Counted from the first letter of the stretch, positions 1 to 8,246 are shown. The stretch: 59,160 nucleotides of DNA from an uncultured Christensenellaceae bacterium (GCA_944376795.1 CALWDW010000016.1:1-59160), one strand, 5' to 3'. Made by a program: numbers and translations. The notes: a model not told the origin generated them from the letters alone.

Positions 1-70
1 GTTCTTCCTGAGTAATTCCCCGTTTATGGCGGTTTTCAATCAGAATCCGGCCAAGATTCATTTCTTTCAT
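1..70 (-). CDS. XRE-family helix-turn-helix regulator, N-terminal fragment cut by the window edge
   Basis: Only the first 23 codons are inside the window. They read MKEMNLGRILIENRH followed by KRGITQEE, the usual beginning of a Cro/CI-type helix-turn-helix (helix 1, then the G-x-T-Q-E-E start of helix 2). The start at 70 is preceded by a clear GGGAGGTGA ribosome binding site and by a good promoter (94..122), so this is the true start of a repressor-type DNA-binding protein. Its target cannot be known from the fragment. A 9-bp inverted repeat upstream (141..190) could be its own operator. Confidence 0.75.
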   Translation of the reverse strand, partial: MKEMNLGRILIENRHKRGITQEE

Positions 71-93
71 CCTGTTCACCTCCCAGTAGCCTT

Positions 94-122
94 ATTATAC
101 CGAAAGAGGGACCCCGATACAA
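94..122 (-). promoter_or_regulatory. SigA-type promoter for the XRE regulator
   Basis: On the minus strand TTGTAT (117..122) is followed after exactly 17 bp by TATAAT (94..99). The transcript would begin about 15 bp before the ribosome binding site of the XRE gene. Confidence 0.7.
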
Positions 123-140
123 CGGAGACGTGTTTCACTT

Positions 141-190
141 TTCTCGTTAGAATCAACTGTCAGGAAACTTTCAAAGGCATGTAACGAGAA
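141..190. repeat. Inverted repeat TTCTCGTTA / TAACGAGAA, operator candidate
   Basis: TTCTCGTTA at 141..149 and its exact reverse complement at 182..190 are separated by 32 bp in AT-richer DNA, about 20 bp upstream of the -35 box of the XRE promoter. Paired half sites at this distance fit a regulator binding site better than a terminator, since the loop is long. No other feature is seen in 123..235. Confidence 0.35.
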
Positions 191-235
191 GAAAAACTTG
201 GACGATAACTGCAACAAAATATGCGAATACCTTAG

Positions 236-291
236 ATAAAAACAAACACGCCCCCTGCACCGGTTCACTATCGTTAACAGGGTGGCGTGTT
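236..291 (-). terminator. Rho-independent terminator overlapping the end of the oxidoreductase gene
   Basis: The arms at 245..257 and 278..291 pair over 13 bp with one bulged base. On the minus strand they are followed by GTTTGTTTTTATC. The stop codon of the upstream gene lies in the loop, so the last residues of that protein are encoded by the terminator stem itself. Confidence 0.75.
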
Positions 292-1107
292 CATCGTTAA
301 TGGGGTATCCGGTGCATTGTTACATTGTATCAATTTCAGAGTGGCAACGGTGGTATGATGCGGCGCGGGCACAATGATCTTCCCCGCATCGCCATAGATC
401 ACCATTCTTTCCTCCACCGCTGCCAGGAAGCTGGTTCGCAGAGAGGCCAGCACCTCCGGGAAACGCAGCGTGATAACGTCGGCCAAATCCACGCCGCCAG
501 GGCTCCACAGGGCAGAGACCTGAAATCCGTCCTCGTGCCTTCCCAGCATCCACGTGGTCAGCTCATAGGCGTAGACCGTCAGGTCAAAAGCCACCCCGCC
601 GCCAAGTTTGGGATTGCGATACCGGTTTTCTTCTCCCGGCGGCGCCGCAAAGCCCAATGCCACATCGATGGCGCTGGCCTTTCCAATCGCACCGTCCGTG
701 AGCCACGTCTTGGCGCGAACCATGGGAGGAAGGAAACGGCTCCACATGGCCTCCATCACAAAAACGCCCCGCGCCTTCGCGGCCTCCAGCGCAGTCCGCG
801 CCTGGGCGCCGCTCATGAACATGGCCTTTTCACACAAAACCGGCACGCCCCGCTGGACACACAGCATGGTCAGCGCGTAATGGTCATGGGGCGTAACGGC
901 AATATAGACGCAATCCGGCTTTTCCCTTTCCAGCATTGCTTCGTAGTCGGCATACGCCCCGGCAATTCCATACTTCTGGGCCAAAGCATTCGCCCGCTCC
1001 TGGGACTTGCTGGCCACGGCGCAAACCTCACATCCAGGCAGCTGGGCCACGGCATCACAGAAATTGTGGGCAATATGGCCCGCTCCCATAATTGCAAATC
1101 GAAACAA
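274..1107 (-). CDS. Gfo/Idh/MocA-family oxidoreductase, C-terminally short
   Basis: A NAD(P)-dependent sugar-type oxidoreductase. It has an N-terminal Rossmann fold (AIMGAGHIAHNF), then the CEKAMFMSG stretch matching the family EKP motif (here EKA), EAMWSRFLP, and the first part of the C-terminal beta-sheet domain. At 277 aa it is about 50-60 residues shorter than usual relatives: it stops soon after the GKIIVP strand, and its final NTPPC is encoded by the terminator stem. This looks like loss of the true 3' end, so activity is uncertain. I chose the TTG at 1107 because the AAGGAGA site is 7 nt upstream; the TTG at 1113 would touch that site. It follows the GH43 gene in one operon, so a role in pentose or uronic sugar conversion is likely but not shown. 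Confidence 0.7.
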   Translation of the reverse strand: MFRFAIMGAGHIAHNFCDAVAQLPGCEVCAVASKSQERANALAQKYGIAGAYADYEAMLEREKPDCVYIAVTPHDHYALTMLCVQRGVPVLCEKAMFMSGAQARTALEAAKARGVFVMEAMWSRFLPPMVRAKTWLTDGAIGKASAIDVALGFAAPPGEENRYRNPKLGGGVAFDLTVYAYELTTWMLGRHEDGFQVSALWSPGGVDLADVITLRFPEVLASLRTSFLAAVEERMVIYGDAGKIIVPAPHHTTVATLKLIQCNNAPDTPLTMNTPPC

Positions 1108-1133
1108 TGACAATCTCCTTCCCCTCTCCTTCT

Positions 1134-1994
1134 TTACGCCTGGCAGACGGCCAGCCCGTCTCCGGTATCCTCCAGCTTCAGGAAGATAGGCCGCTCATTG
1201 GGGGTATCATTGGGCGCGTGCAGCGTCAGGTACAGTTGGCCCGCTTGATCGGTAAAGATCATGCCGTGGCCGCCGTCTCGGTCGAAAAGGGGCTTCTCGC
1301 TCTGCCGCCAGGGCCCCAGGATTCCGCCATCGGAGACCGCCACCCCCATGGTGTACCCGGCATAACCATTGGTAGACCATAGCATCATCAGCTTCCCCGA
1401 GCGGGAGGTATAGAGAAAGGGACCATCGGTGACGTGGTTCTCCGCGTCCTGCTTATTCCACGGGGCCTGGGACGCGGTGAAGAGGGTGACCGGTTCGCCC
1501 TTGGCGGCCCGCAGGTCGGCGGAGAGCCGTACGGCCGCCATAGCGCCGTCTTGGATCTGCAGCCACTCATGGCAGAAGACCATCCACGGATCCCCCTGGG
1601 CATCCACATACAGGGTGCCGTCCAGGCACTCCCAATCCCGCGGGGTTACCGGGCCGTCGCTCCAGGGCACAAAGGGGCCCAACGGCTGCTCTGCCCGCAG
1701 AATCTGGGTGCCGCGGCGCCGGCCCGGCGTATGGAAGCTGGCAAAGAGATAATACGCCCCCTGGTAAACGTGCAGCTCCGGCGCCCAGAAGTTTTCCGTG
1801 GCCCAGAACCCCACCGGTGGGCGGAAAACCGGGAAGGGGCCCTCCCATTGGAAGAGATCCTTGCTGCGGTAGGCGTCAAAGCCCACGCCGGGACCGTTCC
1901 AGCAATCCTTGTCGGTGGTGCCGTACAGATAATACATTCCATCCAGAAACACTACATACGGGTCTCGAATTTGAATTTGTTGGGTCGTCAGCAT
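1134..1994 (-). CDS. Glycoside hydrolase family 43 (five-bladed beta-propeller arabinosidase/xylosidase type)
   Basis: 286 aa, no signal peptide, so probably cytoplasmic. GH43 marks: IRDPYVVF near the N-terminus (catalytic-base Asp of the R-D-P motif), ECLDGTLYVD and MVFCHEW in the middle (region of the pKa-modulating Asp and a Glu), VTDGPFLY, and GGHGMIF near the end. The family removes alpha-L-arabinofuranosyl or beta-D-xylosyl residues; the exact linkage cannot be read from sequence. The start at 1994 has an AGGAGG site 7 nt upstream; a longer reading to 2075 lacks one and would cross the promoter. It is first in an operon with the oxidoreductase, 26 bp downstream. Confidence 0.88.
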   Translation of the reverse strand: MLTTQQIQIRDPYVVFLDGMYYLYGTTDKDCWNGPGVGFDAYRSKDLFQWEGPFPVFRPPVGFWATENFWAPELHVYQGAYYLFASFHTPGRRRGTQILRAEQPLGPFVPWSDGPVTPRDWECLDGTLYVDAQGDPWMVFCHEWLQIQDGAMAAVRLSADLRAAKGEPVTLFTASQAPWNKQDAENHVTDGPFLYTSRSGKLMMLWSTNGYAGYTMGVAVSDGGILGPWRQSEKPLFDRDGGHGMIFTDQAGQLYLTLHAPNDTPNERPIFLKLEDTGDGLAVCQA

Positions 1995-2024
1995 GACGCA
2001 GCCTCCTATCCTTACAATAGGATC

Positions 2025-2053
2025 AGGATACCGCATTGCCGTGGTCCCGTCAA
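2025..2053 (-). promoter_or_regulatory. SigA-type promoter of the GH43 operon
   Basis: TTGACG (2048..2053), 17 bp, TATCCT (2025..2030) on the minus strand, about 30 bp before the GH43 start. It is back to back with the promoter of the cobalamin operon. Confidence 0.6.
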
Positions 2054-2076
2054 TGGAGCCGCGCCGTTTTCTCATC

Positions 2077-2105
2077 TTGTTTTTTTACCGGCGTTATGCT
2101 ACGAT
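2077..2105 (+). promoter_or_regulatory. Promoter of the cobalamin riboswitch-btuFCD transcript
   Basis: TTGTTT (2077..2082), 17 bp, TACGAT (2100..2105). A start near 2112 would place the whole riboswitch at the 5' end of the RNA. Confidence 0.5.
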
Positions 2106-2127
2106 AGTGCCGGTTCCGGCGGAACCG

Positions 2128-2280
2128 GCCAGGTGCCCGCTTCGGCGGGTGAAAAGGGAAAGCGGTCCAATGCCGCTGCAGCCCCCGCTACTGTAGGATG
2201 CGACAAACCGCGCATTCGCCACCCGCAAGGGGAAGGCGCGCGGCGAGGATGACCATCGAGCCAGGAGACCTGCCTGTACG
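2128..2280 (+). ncRNA. Cobalamin riboswitch
   Basis: The conserved pieces occur in order: an AGGTGCC opening (2130..), the GGGAAAGCGGT core (2156..), GCAGCCCCCGCTACTGT with the B12-box-like core (2178..2194), and the closing GAGCCAGGAGACCTGCC (2258..2274), whose GACCTG can pair with the opening to form P1. This is the adenosylcobalamin-type arrangement. About 95 nt lie between it and the btuF start and include GC-rich arms that could mask the weak ribosome binding site. No T-tract terminator is seen there, so control of translation is more likely than of termination. It fits the downstream importer. Confidence 0.92.
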
Positions 2281-2372
2281 GCGTCCGCATGAGCGCGAGG
2301 ATTGGCGGGCATCTGCGCGCCCAGGAGCAAATCAACTCTGCGCGCACGGGCGGTGCGCAACGAAAGGATGAA

Positions 2373-3419
2373 ATGAAACCCATGCAAAAGAAAGGTCTCG
2401 CTCTGTTTTTGTGTGCCATTTTGGCGCTGGCCGCGCTGCTGAGCGGCTGCGCGAACACCCCCGCAGTTACCCCGGCCCCCACCCAGGATCCCACTGCGGC
2501 GCCCTCTCCCGAAGCCACCGCGGAAGCAACGGCCGAGGCGACCGAAGCCCCGGAGGCAACCCCGGAGGCCGATGCCACCGAAGCTCCCTCTGCGGAAGCC
2601 ATTTCCATTGTGGACGTGCTGGGCAACGAGGTAACCCTGGACGCCTATCCGGAAAAGATCGTCTCTCTGTCCCCCTCCACCACCGAGATCCTCTACGCCC
2701 TGGGCCTGGGGGATAAGCTGGTGGGACGGGATTCCTACTCGGACTATCCCGCCGAAAGCGCCGATGTCCCCGTGGTAGGCGACTACAGCGGCCCCAATGT
2801 GGAGGCCATTGCCGCCACGGAGGCCGACCTGGTTCTGGCCTCCACCACCCTCCAGCAGGACGCCATTGACCAGTTGAAGAGCTTGGGCATCACCGTGGCT
2901 TCGGTGGAAGCCACCACCTATGAGCAAATTGCCGAGACCATTACCATGATCGGCACCCTCACCGGCGCCCAGGAGGAGGCCGCGGCCCTCAATGCCTCCA
3001 TGACAGAGGCGGCCGATGCCGTAGCGGCAGCTGTGGCGGACCTGGAGAAGCCCACCGTTTACTATGTTATGTCGTATGGTGAGTATGGCAACTGGACCAG
3101 CGGCCCCGGATCCTTCATCAACTCCATCATTGAGCTGGCCGGTGGAGCCCCCGTCACCGCCGACGCCGAAGCGCCCTGGCTGGAATACAGCCTGGAACAG
3201 CTGCTCCAGGACGATCCCGACGTAATCCTGGTCAGCAGTGATGCCGGAGACCCCGCTCTTTTGGCGGATGCCGAAGGCTATAAGGACTTGACCGCCGTCA
3301 AGGAGGGCCGCGCGTACAGCATTGACGCCAATACCTCCTCCCGGCCCGGCCCCCGCATCCTGGAGGCCGCCGAGGCCGTCGCCACCCTGCTGCATCCCGA
3401 TGCCTTCCCGGCGGAATAG
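2373..3419 (+). CDS. btuF: Cobalamin/corrinoid ABC transporter substrate-binding lipoprotein
   Basis: 348 aa. Lipoprotein signal with lipobox LLSGC (Cys26 by this start), then a low-complexity Ala/Thr/Glu/Pro linker to about residue 80, then a periplasmic-binding-protein fold of the BtuF/FepB type starting [12 protein letters not shown]. Phrases typical of the family: [38 protein letters not shown] and the C-terminal [14 protein letters not shown]. It captures the corrinoid outside the membrane and hands it to BtuC. I start at 2373, the Met directly before the signal peptide; the frame stays open upstream but that part lies in riboswitch-linked RNA. The riboswitch makes cobalamin the likely ligand rather than an iron siderophore. 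The btuC gene begins 10 bp later. Confidence 0.85.
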   Translation: MKPMQKKGLALFLCAILALAALLSGCANTPAVTPAPTQDPTAAPSPEATAEATAEATEAPEATPEADATEAPSAEAISIVDVLGNEVTLDAYPEKIVSLSPSTTEILYALGLGDKLVGRDSYSDYPAESADVPVVGDYSGPNVEAIAATEADLVLASTTLQQDAIDQLKSLGITVASVEATTYEQIAETITMIGTLTGAQEEAAALNASMTEAADAVAAAVADLEKPTVYYVMSYGEYGNWTSGPGSFINSIIELAGGAPVTADAEAPWLEYSLEQLLQDDPDVILVSSDAGDPALLADAEGYKDLTAVKEGRAYSIDANTSSRPGPRILEAAEAVATLLHPDAFPAE

Positions 3420-3429
3420 GCGGTAGCCC

Positions 3430-4476
3430 ATGCGTACATCCCCTGCTTCCGTCCCCCCTTCTTCCCAGCCAAGCCGCCTTGCCCGCCGTCTCCTGCTTGG
3501 ATATGGATCGATGGCCGTTTTGCTGGTGCTGCTCATGCTGCTGGCCCTGCTTTTGGGCGCCGGCCTGGACGTTCCGGCCAGTTGGCAGGTCCTATGGGGT
3601 GGGGAGACGGCCGGCACCTCCCGCTCCATCCTCTTTGGCTTACGGCTTCCCCGGATGGTCATGTCCATCCTGGTAGGGGCCGCCCTGTCGGTGAGCGGCG
3701 TGCTGATGCAGGGGATGTTTTTGAATCCCCTGGCAGATCCGCACATCCTGGGCGTCTCCTCCGGAGCGGGGCTGGGCGCGGCCATCGCCATGATCTTTGG
3801 CTTTGGCTCCAGCTTTCTGGGCATGGCGCCGGTGACGGTCCTGTCCTTCCTGGGAGGAATCCTCAGCGTCTTCCTCGTTTATTTCGTCAGTCGACGCCAC
3901 GGACGGGTACAAACCGTAAGCCTGCTCCTGGCCGGAGTGGCCGTGGGAACCTTCCTGTCGGCGGCCACCACCATGCTGATGCGGCTTCACCACGACAAAA
4001 TGGAAGCCGTCTACCTGTGGACCATGGGAAGCTTCTCCACCGTAGGATGGAAGCACGTGCTGTGGTGCCTTCCCTTCACGGCGGCGGGCATTCTGGCCTC
4101 CATGTTCTTTGCCCGGGATCTCAATATCCTTAGCCAGGGGGAAGAGACGGCAACCCTTTTGGGAGTTCCCGTTCGGAAGGTCCAGATCCTCCTCATGGTC
4201 ATCACCGCTCTCACCACCTCTGCCGCCGTTTCCGCTACGGGTATTATTGGTTCGGTGGGGCTCATGGTCCCGCACATTCTGCGGTCGGTCTTTGGTCCCG
4301 ATCACCGGCACCTGATTCCTCTGTCCGCCCTGGGCGGCGGCATCTTCCTTCTGATAATGGACACCCTGGCGCGCACGGTCGCCGCTCCGGTGGAGCTGCC
4401 GGTGGGCGTCCTCACCGCCCTGTGTGGTGGTCCCTTTTTCGTCTACATTCTGCGAAAAAAGCGCTATGGAGGCTGA
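3430..4476 (+). CDS. btuC: Cobalamin ABC transporter permease, FecCD family
   Basis: 348 aa, polytopic. A cytoplasmic N-terminal tail rich in Ser/Pro, then about ten membrane segments. FecCD signatures are visible: [40 protein letters not shown], the ATP-ase contact region around [12 protein letters not shown], and [16 protein letters not shown]. It forms the membrane pore through which BtuF-delivered corrinoid passes. It lies 10 bp after btuF and 3 bp before the ATPase gene, so the three are one operon under the riboswitch. Assignment to corrinoids rests on the riboswitch; sequence alone would also allow a ferric siderophore. Confidence 0.87.
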   Translation: MRTSPASVPPSSQPSRLARRLLLGYGSMAVLLVLLMLLALLLGAGLDVPASWQVLWGGETAGTSRSILFGLRLPRMVMSILVGAALSVSGVLMQGMFLNPLADPHILGVSSGAGLGAAIAMIFGFGSSFLGMAPVTVLSFLGGILSVFLVYFVSRRHGRVQTVSLLLAGVAVGTFLSAATTMLMRLHHDKMEAVYLWTMGSFSTVGWKHVLWCLPFTAAGILASMFFARDLNILSQGEETATLLGVPVRKVQILLMVITALTTSAAVSATGIIGSVGLMVPHILRSVFGPDHRHLIPLSALGGGIFLLIMDTLARTVAAPVELPVGVLTALCGGPFFVYILRKKRYGG

Positions 4477-4479
4477 CCC

Positions 4480-5265
4480 ATGCTCACGATCCAACACATC
4501 AGCTTCCGTTTTGACGGAGTCGAAGCGCTGCGCGATGTTTCCCTTTGCCTCAAGCAGGGAGAGTTTGTAGCCATTCTCGGGCCCAACGGTTCGGGAAAAA
4601 CCACCCTTCTCCGGAACATGGCCGGGGTCCTTACGCCCCAGTCCGGGCAGATTCTCCTGCAAGGCCGTCCTATCTCCTCCTTTGGCGCGCGGCAACGCGC
4701 CCGTCTCATGGCCTGGGTTCCCCAGGGGGTGCATGCCGATCTGGCCTTTACCGCGCTGGAAACCGTTTTGATGGGCCGCTACGCCTATCATAGCCGGTTT
4801 GCCTCCGATACCCAAGAGGATATTGCACGCGCCCATGCGGCCCTGCAGGAAGCCGGCGCTTCCCACTATGCCGGCAAAAAGGTCACCGAGCTCTCCGGCG
4901 GAGAGCTGCAGCGTGTCCTGGTGGCCCGGGCCCTTTGCCAAGGCTCCCCCATCCTGCTGCTGGATGAACCGGTTTCCAACCTGGATATCCGGCACCAGGT
5001 GGACATTCTCCAGGTCATTGCCGCCCGCGTCCAATGCCAGAACGCTTTGGCCGTCTGTGTCCTCCATGATCTGAACCTGGCCGCCCACTACGCCCACCGT
5101 ATCATCCTGATGCATCAGGGCCAGATTGTAGCCGACGGATCCCCGCGCCAGGTTCTCACAGCCTCCCGCCTGGAAGCCGTCTATGGGATTCCCCTCCATC
5201 AGGTGGAGACGCCGGAGGGACCGGTATGGGTGCCCGCCTATGACTCCCGTGCCCTGCCGGACTGA
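4480..5265 (+). CDS. btuD: Cobalamin ABC transporter ATP-binding protein
   Basis: 261 aa. ABC ATPase with Walker A GPNGSGKTT (residues 34-42), Q-loop near WVPQG, signature LSGGELQRV (138-146), Walker B ILLLDEP (158-164) and the H-loop in VLHDLNLAAHYAHR. This subgroup (FecE/BtuD) powers import with FecCD permeases. The start is 3 bp after the permease stop, and the operon ends at the strong hairpin at 5283..5325. No cob biosynthesis or B12-dependent gene sits next to it, so the operon is a pure uptake unit. Confidence 0.87.
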   Translation: MLTIQHISFRFDGVEALRDVSLCLKQGEFVAILGPNGSGKTTLLRNMAGVLTPQSGQILLQGRPISSFGARQRARLMAWVPQGVHADLAFTALETVLMGRYAYHSRFASDTQEDIARAHAALQEAGASHYAGKKVTELSGGELQRVLVARALCQGSPILLLDEPVSNLDIRHQVDILQVIAARVQCQNALAVCVLHDLNLAAHYAHRIILMHQGQIVADGSPRQVLTASRLEAVYGIPLHQVETPEGPVWVPAYDSRALPD

Positions 5266-5282
5266 CTTTCCCCCTCCATGCC

Positions 5283-5325
5283 ACAGCCCGCCGTGGACAG
5301 AAAGTCCACGGCGGGCTGTTTCGTC
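5283..5325 (+). terminator. Terminator of the btu operon (perfect 16-bp stem)
   Basis: ACAGCCCGCCGTGGAC (5283..5298), loop AGAAA, exact complement 5304..5319, then TTTCGTC. It also lies just after the convergent M20 gene and may stop both transcripts. Confidence 0.85.
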
Positions 5326-5354
5326 AAAAAGCGGACGGAATGCGTCTTCCCCGC

Positions 5355-6689
5355 CTAGTTTCCATAATCCACGGTTTCATAATCCACGGTTTCCGTTCGG
5401 ATGAAGCTGTCCATAAAGCCACGGTACGCCTCCAGGGTAAAGACGGGATGATAGCTTTCTTTGACACGCTGGGCCTCCACGGCCCCGTCGCGCAGCAGAT
5501 GGTATGCCGTCAGGGCGAAAATCTTCGCCGTCACAATATAGGCCTCATATTCGTCCCCCATGGCGTAATCGGTCCCATGTCCTGTACCGGTAACGCGCCC
5601 CGTATTGAAGCAGAAAGTGGGCATGACATGGCATAGGTCTCCTACGTCCGTTGAAGCGTTATTGTGTCCCCGAGGATCCAACACCGTGGGTTCCCCACCG
5701 ATCGCCGTCCGGGCCGCGGCCTCCAGGGCCTGCAGCCGTTCCAGCGGCAGCGTTGACAAATACCCCGGCACCGTATCAATACGCACCTTGGCCCCCAAGC
5801 CCATGGCGCCGGACCGAAACGCCCGGTCCACAACGGCATCCGCGTGGCGCAGGGCCTCCACTGTCTTGGCCCGCACCAATGTCTCCACCACCGCACAGTC
5901 AGGCACCACATTGACCAAATCCCCGCCCTGGGTGAGTATCGGATGGATCCGAACATGATCCTCGTCCCGGAATGTCTCACGCTGGTAGGCCAGGGCCGAA
6001 AGCCCCAGCATAGCGGCATGCAGCGCGTTGATTCCCTCGTGGGGAGCACCCGCGGCATGGGCCGCCCGTCCGGTATAGGTAATCACCTTGCTGACAAAGG
6101 CGTTGCTGGTCCCGCCGCCGATGGCCGTGCCTATATTGGAAGCGTGATGCGTCACCGCCATATCCACCTCGTCAAAGGCACCGATACGCAGCAGCTCGGA
6201 CTTGCCGCCGCCGTAACGGATCTTTCCCTGTGCCATGAGGGAGTTTTTGAATTCCACTTCGCCATATTCTTCTGACGGCACGGCAAAGAACAGCACGTTT
6301 CCTTCCAAAGCCTGCATAATCTCGGGATCGCACAGGCCCATGGCCGCGCCAACAATCCCGGCCATCTGCGCATTGTGACCGCAGCAGTGGGCTCCTTGGG
6401 TCTCCGGATTATAGTGAGGATGCCCGGGGATGCGCAGCGCGTCCATTTCCCCGATCAGCGCCACCACCGGGCCGTCGGCTTGGGGCTTCAGCCGTCCCTT
6501 GACTCCGGTCAAGGCCAGGCCGTCCTCGTGGGGAATCCCCAGGCCGTCCAATACCTGGGCAAACCGTCCCGCCGTGCGGTACTCCTTATAACCCAATTCC
6601 CCATGATCAAAGAGATCCCTGCCAAAGGCGATAATCTCTTCCCGGCGTGCATCAATGCGCGCCAAAATCTTCTTTTCTATCGTATCCAT
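5355..6689 (-). CDS. M20-family metal-dependent amidohydrolase (AbgB-like)
   Basis: 444 aa, cytoplasmic. M20 peptidase-fold hydrolase with the metal ligands in order: GEMDAL (80-85), HCCGHNAQM (101-109), the EEYGE glutamates, a lid/dimerisation domain containing TYTGRAAHAAGAPHEGINALHAA, and a final HNNASTDVGDLCHVMP. Closest in feel to p-aminobenzoyl-glutamate hydrolase subunit B and related amidohydrolases that cut amide bonds of acylated amino acids; the true substrate is unknown. The start at 6689 follows a GGGGGAG site. The C-terminus ends in a doubled ETVDY caused by a 15-bp tandem repeat. It lies downstream of the Crp/Fnr gene with a 71-bp gap and may be partly read through from it. Confidence 0.8.
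   Translation of the reverse strand: MDTIEKKILARIDARREEIIAFGRDLFDHGELGYKEYRTAGRFAQVLDGLGIPHEDGLALTGVKGRLKPQADGPVVALIGEMDALRIPGHPHYNPETQGAHCCGHNAQMAGIVGAAMGLCDPEIMQALEGNVLFFAVPSEEYGEVEFKNSLMAQGKIRYGGGKSELLRIGAFDEVDMAVTHHASNIGTAIGGGTSNAFVSKVITYTGRAAHAAGAPHEGINALHAAMLGLSALAYQRETFRDEDHVRIHPILTQGGDLVNVVPDCAVVETLVRAKTVEALRHADAVVDRAFRSGAMGLGAKVRIDTVPGYLSTLPLERLQALEAAARTAIGGEPTVLDPRGHNNASTDVGDLCHVMPTFCFNTGRVTGTGHGTDYAMGDEYEAYIVTAKIFALTAYHLLRDGAVEAQRVKESYHPVFTLEAYRGFMDSFIRTETVDYETVDYGN
5363..5392. repeat. 15-bp perfect tandem duplication inside the 3' end of the M20 gene
   Basis: The unit CATAATCCACGGTTT occurs at 5363..5377 and again at 5378..5392. It keeps the reading frame and gives two ETVDY copies two residues before the stop. 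Confidence 0.9.
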
Positions 6690-6760
6690 GGTTATCTCCC
6701 CCTGCAAATTGTCGGCTGTGTTTGTTTAGTATACCACAACGCTGGCAGGAGAGAAACCCC

Positions 6761-7438
6761 CTATTCCGGGGCCGGCGGCTCCCGGAGCACAAATTCACGC
6801 CCGGCAAAGTTGCAAAGGCCGTCTTCCCGCATCCGCGAAAGCTCTCGGGACATGGCGCTGCGGTCTACGGCCAGATAATCGGCCAGCTCCTGCCGGGTAA
6901 AGGGAATGGAAAAACGTCCCCCGCCGCAGCGGCGCGCCTGCTCAGAGAGATAGGAAAGCAGTTTCTCCCGGGTTGTGCGCCGGGTGAGATGCTCCATTTT
7001 CCGGGTCAACGCTGTATTCTTGACCGCTAAAATCTCCAGTAGGTTCCCCATCAGCTTTCCATGGCCCGGGCAGGCCCTGGCACAGGGGCGGAGCACGGCG
7101 CGCCCCTCCAGCAGCAGCGTCGCGCATGGCTCCGCCGCGATCACGCTTACCGGCAGCGTCTCGCCCTCCAGGCAGGCGAAGGACTCCCCGAAGAGTTCCC
7201 CCGCCTCGATACGCGCCACAAGAAAACGCCGCCCCCAATAATCTTCCTGCACCACCTGGGCCGCTCCCTCCAGCAGCAGCCCCATCCTACCCGCCGGCTC
7301 CCCTGCGCGGAGAAGGCAGTCCTCCTTGGCAAAGGTTTGCACCGTCCCCGCAAGGCAGGGCAGAATGGTCTCCACCTCTTCCCGCCGCATCCCGGCAAAG
7401 AGCCGAGACCTCATGGCTGTATCCTCATATTTCCACAT
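6761..7438 (-). CDS. Crp/Fnr-family transcriptional regulator
   Basis: 225 aa. An N-terminal cyclic-nucleotide-binding-like beta-roll (to about residue 115), a dimerisation helix, then a C-terminal winged helix with FTRQELADYLAVDRSAMSRELSRMREDG (180-207), the classic HTH_Crp. There is no N-terminal FNR-type CxxC cluster, but C119-x3-C123 sits at the start of the dimer helix. It is divergent from a ferredoxin-domain protein; the same pair is common in anaerobes near nitrosative or redox-stress genes, so a redox role is likely but inferred. The start at 7438 has a GAGGAAA site. The palindrome at 7454..7467 between the two genes is its probable binding site. Confidence 0.82.
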   Translation of the reverse strand: MWKYEDTAMRSRLFAGMRREEVETILPCLAGTVQTFAKEDCLLRAGEPAGRMGLLLEGAAQVVQEDYWGRRFLVARIEAGELFGESFACLEGETLPVSVIAAEPCATLLLEGRAVLRPCARACPGHGKLMGNLLEILAVKNTALTRKMEHLTRRTTREKLLSYLSEQARRCGGGRFSIPFTRQELADYLAVDRSAMSRELSRMREDGLCNFAGREFVLREPPAPE

Positions 7439-7453
7439 AAATTTTCCTCACAA

Positions 7454-7490
7454 GTTGCAAATGCAACAGACTATCAAGGGATAGTATAGT
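7454..7490 (+). promoter_or_regulatory. Palindromic operator GTTGCAAATGCAAC overlapping the ferredoxin-gene promoter
   Basis: GTTGCA-AA-TGCAAC (7454..7467) is a perfect dyad. TGCAAC in its right half lies exactly 17 bp before TATAGT (7485..7490), so the dyad covers a weak -35 box. That is the position used by Crp/Fnr proteins that activate promoters. A second dyad, ACTATC-AAGG-GATAGT (7470..7485), overlaps the -10 region. Confidence 0.5.
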
Positions 7491-7541
7491 ATCCTTATGC
7501 CAGGAACGCAAGGCGAAAGCCAAGAATCCAGGAGGAATGAC

Positions 7542-8246
7542 ATGATTCGCAAAATCATCCGCATCGATGAAGAGAAGTGCAACGGCTGCGGCCTCTGTGC
7601 CCAGGCCTGCCATGAAGGCGCCATCGTGATGCAGTCGGGCAAAGCCCGCCTCATCCGTGAGGACTACTGCGATGGACTGGGGGATTGCCTCCCCGCCTGT
7701 CCCACCGGCGCCATCTCCTTTGAGGAGCGGGAAGCGCCGGCCTACGATGCAGCGGCCGTCCAAGCCCATCGTGCCAGCCAGGCGGCCCCCTCTCCCTGCG
7801 CTGCCGGCGGCTGTCCGGGCAGCCGTGCCCACAGCATTGCCCACGCCGCTGCACCCCAGGCTGAAGCCTCCGCGATACCCAGCTGCCTGTCCCAGTGGCC
7901 GGTGCAGATCCAGTTGGTCCCCGTCCGCGCCCCCTATCTGCAGGATGCCCATCTTCTCGTGGCAGCCGACTGCGCAGCCTATGCCTATGGGGATTTCCAC
8001 CGCCGCTTTATCCAAGGACGTGTGACCCTGATTGGCTGCCCCAAGCTGGACCCCGTAGACTACAGCGAGAAGCTCACCGCCATTCTGCAGAATAACACCA
8101 TTCGCAGCGTTACGGTGGTGCGTATGGAGGTTCCCTGCTGCGGCGGGCTGGAAAACGCCGTCAAGAACGCCTTGCAGGCCTGTGGGAAAATGATCCCATG
8201 GCAGGTATATACCCTGACGGCAGACGGGCGGATTCTGGAACCCTAG
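7542..8246 (+). CDS. 4Fe-4S ferredoxin-domain protein linked to the Crp/Fnr regulator
   Basis: 234 aa. An N-terminal double ferredoxin domain: the first cluster has C13-x2-C16-x2-C19-x3-C23; the second has C43, C49 and C53 but Leu at the position of the usual second Cys, so it offers only three ligands (this seems typical of the family). A Cys-rich linker around residues 85-95 leads to a C-terminal domain with VVRMEVPCCGGLENAVKNAL. It probably passes electrons to, or senses the redox state for, a partner reductase; no hybrid-cluster protein is in the window. The start at 7542 has an ideal GGAGG site. An earlier in-frame start at 7497 lacks one and falls at the predicted transcription start. 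Confidence 0.75.
   Translation: MIRKIIRIDEEKCNGCGLCAQACHEGAIVMQSGKARLIREDYCDGLGDCLPACPTGAISFEEREAPAYDAAAVQAHRASQAAPSPCAAGGCPGSRAHSIAHAAAPQAEASAIPSCLSQWPVQIQLVPVRAPYLQDAHLLVAADCAAYAYGDFHRRFIQGRVTLIGCPKLDPVDYSEKLTAILQNNTIRSVTVVRMEVPCCGGLENAVKNALQACGKMIPWQVYTLTADGRILEP

Noticed and set aside
2094..3824. A 576-codon minus-strand frame covering btuF and the start of btuC
   Set aside because: Glycine-rich, biased composition, antisense to two clearly recognised genes; typical of high-GC shadow frames.
3640..5199. A 519-codon minus-strand frame opposite btuC/btuD
   Set aside because: No family pattern, and the plus-strand permease and ATPase motifs are complete.
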